Source: Schistocephalus solidus
Taxonomy: Eukaryota > Platyhelminthes > Cestoda > Diphyllobothriidea > Diphyllobothriidae
Length of the DNA: 64,000 bases
Assembly (NCBI GenBank): GCA_017591395.1
Contig: WEDG01001383.1
Span: 1-64,000, forward strand
Direction: 5' to 3'
The notes under the pieces are model-generated. The model saw only the letters and a program-made list of their open reading frames with translations. It ran no database searches and had not been told where the DNA came from. Every line of letters starts with the position of its first letter. Within the stretch, counting starts at the first letter, position 1. A program made the position numbers and the translations under genes. Positions 57,001-64,000 of this stretch are shown one piece after another.

Positions 57001-58940
57001 TGCTACTGTAAAGTAGCAACAACAAATTTCTACCCGAGGAATTGGTCAAGATTGGATGTCAAAGTTGATGGTTATTGCCACGTTTTGCAACATATCGGTG
57101 CACTGAATCCAAATTAGGCTGCAAATTTAGGGGCACATTGAAAAACAAACCATTTTTGGAAATATCACGTCAGGTGAAATGCAGAAGTGTCCTTGTTTGC
57201 AAAATACGTTCAGCTCAGCCTGTAGTTATTTGGCGCTAAGAGAATAGTAATAAGGTCCAAAAGGAATGTGACCGTTAAAAGTGCATGCACTTTGGTGATT
57301 TTACCATTGGTGTATACTGTGTTATAAGATAGTGGTCATTAATATTTCGCTAAAATATAGTTAAGATATTTGTCGAATGTTTTCTTGTTATTCTTAAAAC
57401 GAATTCGGAAGCGTTCTTTTCATCATCTCGATAAATTATGTCACAGTCTTTGACCATAAAATCGAATTTGAGGTCACCTGCCCGAACACAAAAAGAAAAG
57501 TAAATGTTTTATTTCAACAAATAAGAATACTTTATACTGGGTGTAATAAAAAGGCGTAATGTACGTCGAGCGCACTCTGCCTTCAAATCATTGCTCTGAC
57601 AGCTTCTGTTATCAAAGGAATCAACCTAACTGGCCGGACAAAGGCAATTCTGGTCAAATATTTGATATTTTAAGCAAAAAGCAGTTAAGACCGAAGGCCT
57701 TCTATGTAAATATGCGATTAACCCGCATCTGCAAACGTAATAGCGTTTTTAGAGAAATGGCGCGAGGTAAGTTTTAAAATTTTTGTAAGTGGAATCATTT
57801 CAAGTTTTTATACAATAAAACATTTAAGTTATTTAACGTGTATACGTATTCGGGGAAATATGCATTAACAAAATTATGCGTGAGTTGGGATTAAAAGGAT
57901 AATATTGATGAACTTTATAAATGTCAAATGCTGCAACATCCAGAGTAGTCATAAAGTTTTCAAAATCGGAATATCTTCTGTTGAAAAATGCTAATGAAAT
58001 TCTATTATTGACTCACTCGGTAGAAGTAAATTTGAAACCTGAACATTGTTTTTTCGAATGGGCGGTTATCGAGGTAAAGGCAAACTTACTGGATATTGTT
58101 TAAAAAGCAAAGAAAAAAAACATTGTGGACAAACATATAAATCTATCTCAGATATGGTTTACAACATCCTACCATAAAATGAACTGTTCACAAAACATGT
58201 ACAATCTTTAGTATGAAAACTGGAATGCATGTGGAAAAATCAGTCATGGTAGTCTATGAGTAAAGAGTAAGAGGCGAAGCGCCTATATTGTAAAATACTT
58301 TGTGCCCAAACATTTTGATGCTACCTGTTTGAGAAAAGCCAAAGGGCACTTTTAAATTGAAAAACTCACAAGTATGAAAAGATCAAGTTTATTAGCCTTA
58401 GGAATTGCCTGAACTATCCGAAAAGATTATTTTAATGAAATTAAACATTATAGAAGAACTTACTTATATAAGTTGTTCATTGGAAATGCATCCATGAAAA
58501 TTCCGAGGTGTAGGTAATCACCGTAGCATTTTGGGATCAAACTGCTATTTAATTAAGCTGTCACATAACCTTTATCTAAAATGAGCAAATTTCACATGCC
58601 CAGATTACCCCACAAAACAATTTGTCTTTTTTATATTGATACTATATACGTTTTGGCATAAACGTCTTTTTAACCAATAAATTATTAATACAGCACGTAA
58701 ATGATCCAATATTTTTGATCATGGATTGAACTATGTGTTTTGATAAGATTTACGCAAAAATTTCCCGTATTGTAACTTGAACTGTTTAAACATCCCTGTG
58801 TATTCACGAAGGACCCACAATATTCAGACACAGGTACAGGTTCTGTATATTCTTCTCTCACCTTAACAATCCATGCAATTTTTGTAATAACAGCATACGA
58901 TGAGAAAATGTACTGCACTCAATAAGACGTTAACATTTAC
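57001..58940. other. AT-rich, no gene recognised
   Basis: A frame at 57559-57777 ends at a donor-like gcgag|gtaagtttt but has no recognisable motif. The rest has only short frames. Confidence 0.3.
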
Positions 58941-58949
58941 CAATCCCGA

Positions 58950-61709
58950 TCGAAAATTTTGTCGGCGTCCTTCTGCGGCACATTTTGGCTGAGCAAAAAT
59001 TTCAGATTCAGTGTTCAAAAAGGCATAAACCACAGCATCTATTGTTGCTCGCTCCAATGAGAGGGGTTGTCATAAGCTCGGAGCACGGCTTTGATTAGAC
59101 GGTGGAAACGCTCGACTAAACCGTTCGATGAGTGATGGTAGGCCCTCGTGCATATGCGAGAATATCCAAGGAGGCAGTTAGGCCATTGAAATTCCAGATC
59201 CAAATTGCTGGCCTCGATCGGTGGTGCTAGTTGAGGGGACAACATAATGAGAGATTTAGTGTTTCAGAAAGGCGTGAGCCACAGCATCTACAGTTATATA
59301 TTTAATTGGATTTGCGTTGGGCCGCCACGTAAATCGGTCAATTAAAGTTAGTAAATAATTGCATTCACGGAATGTTGGCTAAGGACCTACCAGATATACG
59401 TGCTCATGTGCAAAGCGTGCGTCGGGTGTAAGAAAAGGGCAATTCGATCTTGGTTTCTGACAGGCCAAACATTAACGAATCCACTGGCGGATATCAGTGT
59501 TCATACTGGGCCAGACGAAACGCTCGCGAACGAGGCGCTAGACAGCCCGAATACCATGATGAGTCAGATTGTGCAGGGTGGTAAAAGCATATCTTTTAAT
59601 CTCGTTTGATACTACAAGTCGAGAGGAACTGCGCGCAATGTCACATAAGATTCTACTGGAGGTGATGGACAGAGAAAGTTTCTTGGTCTGAAGACTTGTA
59701 TGTCCAAGGTGTTCCGTGAAATTTGGCTGATGTTGCAGTTCTGTCATGGTAGTGTGGGTACTGGCATTAATTCTAGGTTGAGCAAGACCTTCAGAACTTT
59801 ATTAGAAAGGTCTTTAAGAAATCGAATGTCTGTGGTGTACTAAGAAACAAAATTGAGGTTGCACACCTCTCGGGGGAAGAATACTTGTCAAAGGTATTGG
59901 AGAAGACATAAGCAAGATTAATTGGAAGCATCAGCAGAAATGGAGAGTGGAGCATCAGTAAGAGGTTGAGGGAGAGCAGTTGCATCAGCATGAGCCTTTT
60001 TGCCAAGTTGGACAACGCCCACAACTGTGTCAGGAAAAGAAAATTTGCGGTTGCTTCAGCGTAAAGGATTAGTGAGAGGTAACGCCAATTGAGCTCAGTG
60101 CGGGATGAAATATCGATTAAAATTGATAAGGCCAATACAATGGCACAGTATTTGGAAAGAAGTATGTGTTATGAAACTCCTGAAAAGCTTCAAATTTGGC
60201 ATCTTAGGAAAACGAATCGAAAGCATTGACTTGGTGCTCTTGCAACAAGAGTGAATGAAAACCAAAAACTCATTCAAAGGCGTTGATGAAAACCCTCAAT
60301 TGACTCAATCGCTCGACAATGTGACGTAAGTGCTGTAGGTGTTCATATTCACCACAACTTGTGACCAGCACATCATCGAGATAGACAACAATGACGGGTA
60401 AATAGCAGAAAAATTCGCTGATAGAATGCTGAAGAGTTTGAATGGAATGTCCGAGTCCACAAGGCATCCTGACAAACCCAAAATATGAAGTGCAGTAGCA
60501 ATTGCCATTTTTTGATGTCTTCTAGAGCGATGGGATCGGAGAGAAGGTTTTGGCTAAGCCAATATTGGAAACAATTTTTGCATCAGCTAGGCTGGAGGAA
60601 AAATCATGGAGATCGGGAAGCAGATATCTGCGGAAAAAGTGCAGTTATTCAAATTTCTGTAATCACTGTATGCGCGCCAGCCAGCGAGTGATTTTTTTAC
60701 AAATAATATGCAGAGGGGCTGCCAGTGGACTAGTGGTGGGGCCATGTATCCCTAGCTACATCAGGTGGCTGAGCTCAGTCTTTGTGATAGCTAACCTACT
60801 GGTGGCTAAAAACGGGTGGTCCAGTAGTTGAATTATAATGCGAGGCTGAATACTCAATGGGTAAGTCGAACTGTGGGGGTCAGGGTATAGATGGAAATTC
60901 CTAAACCAAACAATGATAGGGAGTGCACGATGCTATTGTTAAATTGCATGGAATAGGGAATGGAAGGACACAAACTTAACAGTTAGCAAATAAAGGTTTT
61001 ACTCGGTCGAATAATTGATGGGACTTGATATTAACCAGGAGACCGCTTAACGATACAAACTCGGCCCTGTGAGTGACAGTATGAAAGTCAGCAATAATAA
61101 ATATCCATAGAAAAGAAGGTCGAAACGAAGATCAAAATTTATGGCTTGCTGAAAAAGCGCTTGAATGGGGTATCAATAGCTAGGTGGAGATAAAATCCAG
61201 AGTTGGATGACTTATGGTCAGTCTAAGTGCGTAAAATTATACTGATGTCAACACCAGTGTCCTCAAGAAAATTATGGCAGGAACTCCTGTCGAAAATATG
61301 GAGTTATCGATTCGGGAACGATGGACCAACCAAGTTCTACGCAGCTACTATCGGCAAATAAGTTTTCCACCGAGGATTAACTGTAAGCACACTGAAACTG
61401 GCAGTTATGGGCATTGGACTCATAGGTGTGATGGTACAAGCAGAAACCGTCATGTGTGGATTGGCCTGAAACAGGAGTAGGATACCTTTGAGGGTGAGAA
61501 TTGGAAGGACTTCGACGTATAAGACACGAGTAGCATAAGGTGAAAGCATATAGTCGTTTTACAACGACCTCAATTGTAGGCGGATTTATGACAGGGCTAA
61601 AGACATTGACAGAAAGAGGCGGCTGGTAATACTCCATACTGTCGTCATTTGTCTCTACCAGCTTTTGGACAGACGAGGACGAGATATTGCGTGCAAGAAC
61701 AGCTTGCAC
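58950..61709 (-). mobile_element. Second Ty3/Gypsy pol remnant, no LTRs seen
   Basis: Read on the minus strand in order: a gag C-terminal block DGFCLYHHTYESNAHNCQFQ (61430-61490), RT with FVRMPCGLGHSIQTLQHSI and VIVVYLDDVLVTS (60370-60480), the post-RT GLINFNRYFIPH, an RNase H/linker zone, an integrase zinc domain on the theme RLVRERFVWPSMNTDI with CLACQ (about 59450-59560), and AYHHSSNGLVERFHRLIKAV near 59050-59140 carrying the last catalytic Glu. Stops and frameshifts are frequent. No LTR pair was found by eye on either side. It differs from the 46097-51092 element in sequence, so it is another lineage. Confidence 0.75.
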
Positions 61710-62595
61710 AAACGAGGGCAGTCGTAGAGGAAAAGCTGCTTTAACATTGTACCATCAAGCATTTTCCATCCACTAGCTGCTCCAGGCGTCTAAGAAGCTT
61801 CTTATGCTACCTGTCACCGAGGCCTACATCAGACATCAAAAACTGGAGTCGTTTTTGTGTTGATAGCGAGATGCAGACGATGAGAGCCTCCTTTAGCCTA
61901 CTATATAGGGTCTCCATGGGTGGATTGTCCGTAAGATCTCGCAGGTCAGTAGCACTGTCCATTGGCCACGACCTAATGAAATTCGGTGTCCTCCCTTGTA
62001 CGTTGCCTCAGTGCAAAACGTGATCTCACTGTGAGCAGCCACAGTGCAATATCACTGGCCCACGCGACAGGGAGGTCGAATGCGTGAACACTGGTTATCG
62101 TTTAACCGATATATTCGGTGATCATAAAAAGGCGATGTCGGCCAGGGGTCAGCGTAGATAATATATAGAGACTAATAACAATAAAATGGCTAGTGAAAAA
62201 CAGGAGGATGGATTCGATTGGAAATTTGTAAACAAATAAGTGAAACAGAGGGTGCTATGAACGAGAGGGAGTCATCAATGTTGTATACGAATCTGCTTAT
62301 CCTTGTACATAAGCACTGAACATCCCTATGTTATAAAGTCAAAATAAAAGTGAAAAAAACACAACTTGCTCTCGAGTTTTACGTCAAAGGTTGTTTTGCG
62401 TTTATTAGAGGCGTATTTTTACCTATTAAAATAAAATGCTTTTACGTCTTTTTATGAATCGAAAGTTCTACCATCGAGTTCGACTGTCCACCGTGGGCTC
62501 ACGCATGCCAAAACAAACGCGATGACATGCATTTGAGCTAATTTTAAGTGAAAGTATACTTGCGGTGCATTTTCCGCGCTCTCTCTTTCTCTACT
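61710..62595. other. No gene recognised
   Basis: Probably includes the upstream, decayed part of the Gypsy remnant (5' on the minus strand), but no motif could be read. Confidence 0.25.
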
Positions 62596-62599
62596 CAAA

Positions 62600-62670
62600 C
62601 GTCCATGCCCGATGTCAACATCAAGTCAAGAAGAGTGGAGGCGGGATAGGGCGCAGGTGCCTGGCACGGC
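62600..62670 (-). repeat. Module A 3' fragment
   Basis: On the minus strand: gcgccctatcccgcctccac, tcttcttgact and ttgacatcgggc correspond to the central part of module A. Confidence 0.5.
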
Positions 62671-62899
62671 GAACTACGCATTTAACATTTACCAACACAC
62701 CACATTCTCAACAACAAACACTTTAACAGGATTTAAGTATAACAACCAGAGGATAGGGACAGCGGTACGGATCCCAAATCTCACAGCTTGGGCCTGTGTC
62801 TCACTGCTACCCCATCATGCAACACCTGGTCTTAGCCTACACTTGAGCAGAATTTGCGTATATCCTAATTGGTGCAGCGGAGATCTAACATGTAGCTGG

Positions 62900-63140
62900 A
62901 ATCCACACTTACGTGAGACCTTTCGGTTTTGGTTGGTGATCGGGGAGTGCATGTGTGATGCATGCGTTGGTGGGGGACTGTGTGGTAACGTGAGTAGGCC
63001 TACCATAATGTACCACCGATTTTTTTGAGGATGCATGTGGTCAAGTATACCCATGCAATAAGTGGATATGCGTAGGCAGTAGGGACAACGGAGACTGACA
63101 CGGAAACCTTATATCGGGACCTTGGGCACTGGTTCCCCAG
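62900..63140 (-). pseudogene. C2H2 tail fragment of RTE-type LINE
   Basis: Minus strand: a linker on the GEPVPKVPI theme, then RCPYCLRISTYCMGILDHMH and a trailing segment. Same finger type and linker as 36480-36660. Only one finger survives. Confidence 0.55.
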
Positions 63141-63293
63141 ACTCTGTAAGATAGATTCACTGGTCAAAACATTTCTTATTCTAGCGATCGCATCTTCCTC
63201 TTCTGAAACAAATGTTTTTGTCATAGGTCGCCGAATCACCTGGTTATTTTCTTATTGTTTGAATAAAATAAAATTCAAATTCAGAAGACCATT

Positions 63294-63445
63294 TGGCGAG
63301 CATACGCGTGCTTTCGATGAATTCTCATCGGGCCATTAAATTTATATGGGAAAGTATGTTGATCTTATGCTTAAGCCTTCACCCCGTTTCCATATACATA
63401 TACTGGCCCGATGATAATTTATCGAAAGCACACTTATGCTCGCCA
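63294..63445. repeat. 42-bp inverted repeat with 68-bp spacer
   Basis: Arms 63294-63335 and 63404-63445 start tggcgagcata and end catcgggcca, pairing at 38 of 42 positions by hand count. A related arm occurs alone at about 55330-55365. It could be a small foldback transposon or a transcript hairpin. Confidence 0.8.
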
Positions 63446-64000
63446 ACTCTGATGGGAATTTTCGGAACTCTACAATTCCAATTTTTGCCAATATAGTGGA
63501 GTTTGGCTCAAATTTATTTAAAGTTAATTCTCCAGTTGTTTATTTTGTAACTTGGAGCACTAAATCAGTTCTGAATAACATGCACAAGCTACTGTAGTGG
63601 CCGAACACGGTGCACATGCACGTGCGCACCAGTGGCCACCTGGTCCATGCCAATTCCGGCTGTTCAAACCAGCCAATCACACTCAAGGCTGACTCACACA
63701 TGGCCTTGCCAATCTCACACTAGGGACGCCGCTCTTGCGGCTGTCGGACGAGCCCTCCTCCATCCGTCAACTTATTCCAACCCCTCAACCAATATTCATG
63801 TACCGAATACACTTTCCTCCTAGCTTTCGTCCAAATTCTTCTTTTCTCAGACATAACCGGGCCTGGCGGTTGCAATGGCTAAGATCTCAGCTAATAACTT
63901 AAGCCGCTGCGACACTACCACTAAAGTGCCTTTCATAACCTTCTCCCAGTTTTCGTCTCTTTAACAGTGATATCATTAGATTGAGTAAAATTTTTTTAGA
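63446..64000. other. No gene recognised
   Basis: Only short frames; a 63-codon frame at 63632-63823 has no recognisable motif. Confidence 0.25.

Noticed and set aside
57559..57777. 72-codon frame ending at a good donor site
   Set aside because: No recognisable domain, no partner exon and no in-phase continuation found.

Overview
This window reads as one piece of a large, intron-rich, repeat-laden animal genome. Its content fits a flatworm best, possibly a diphyllobothriid-type tapeworm; that placement is an inference. The supports are two intron-split host genes, many decayed non-LTR retrotransposons (LINEs), Penelope-like and Ty3/Gypsy remnants, tRNA-derived SINEs and a 5S rRNA-like gene. 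There are no bacterial operons, no CRISPR array and no phage.

Two host genes can be followed through splice sites with matching reading phase. A glutathione S-transferase of omega-like type occupies about 12341-16090 (+) in at least four exons; its first exon was not found. A homologue of PIG-Q/Gpi1, a subunit of the ER enzyme that starts GPI-anchor synthesis, occupies 27727-34067 (+) in six exons that join to 340 codons including the stop; its N-terminal exons lie upstream and are only guessed at. A third possible locus (6487-7115) has a Ser/Pro-rich reading frame and good splice donors but no recognised family.

Layout. 1-9700: CR1-like LINE ends in both orientations, a rearranged copy of a zinc-finger LINE (minus strand, 3813-6412), the unrecognised locus, and LINE and Penelope fragments. 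9700-19600: the GST gene and quiet DNA. 19600-26300: a 193-bp tandem duplication, a His-rich zinc-finger tail, several SINE-like repeats and a degenerate telomere-like tract. 27700-34100: the PIG-Q gene, with an inverted repeat and a tRNA-like inverted pair in its largest intron. 34400-38100: second copy of the zinc-finger LINE composite, then a tRNA-like sequence, a 5S rRNA-like gene and a further repeat module. 38700-41760: little recognisable. 41760-45700: repeats and a third zinc-finger LINE copy (minus), itself interrupted by a CR1-like LINE end. 46097-51092: a Ty3/Gypsy element with two 411-bp LTRs, broken open reading frames and a nested SINE-like insertion. 51400-64000: tRNA-derived SINEs, a Penelope-like element with a GIY-YIG domain (minus), a second, LTR-less Gypsy remnant (minus), another zinc-finger tail and a 42-bp-arm inverted repeat.

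The most unusual theme is a recurring modular element: a repeat head (here called module A), the C-terminal piece of an RTE-type LINE protein, then a long C2H2 zinc-finger tail, with most or all of the endonuclease/reverse transcriptase missing. Similar arrangements occur at three places, and heads or tails alone at others, which looks like a non-autonomous derivative family. All similarities were read by eye; no alignment or database search was run.
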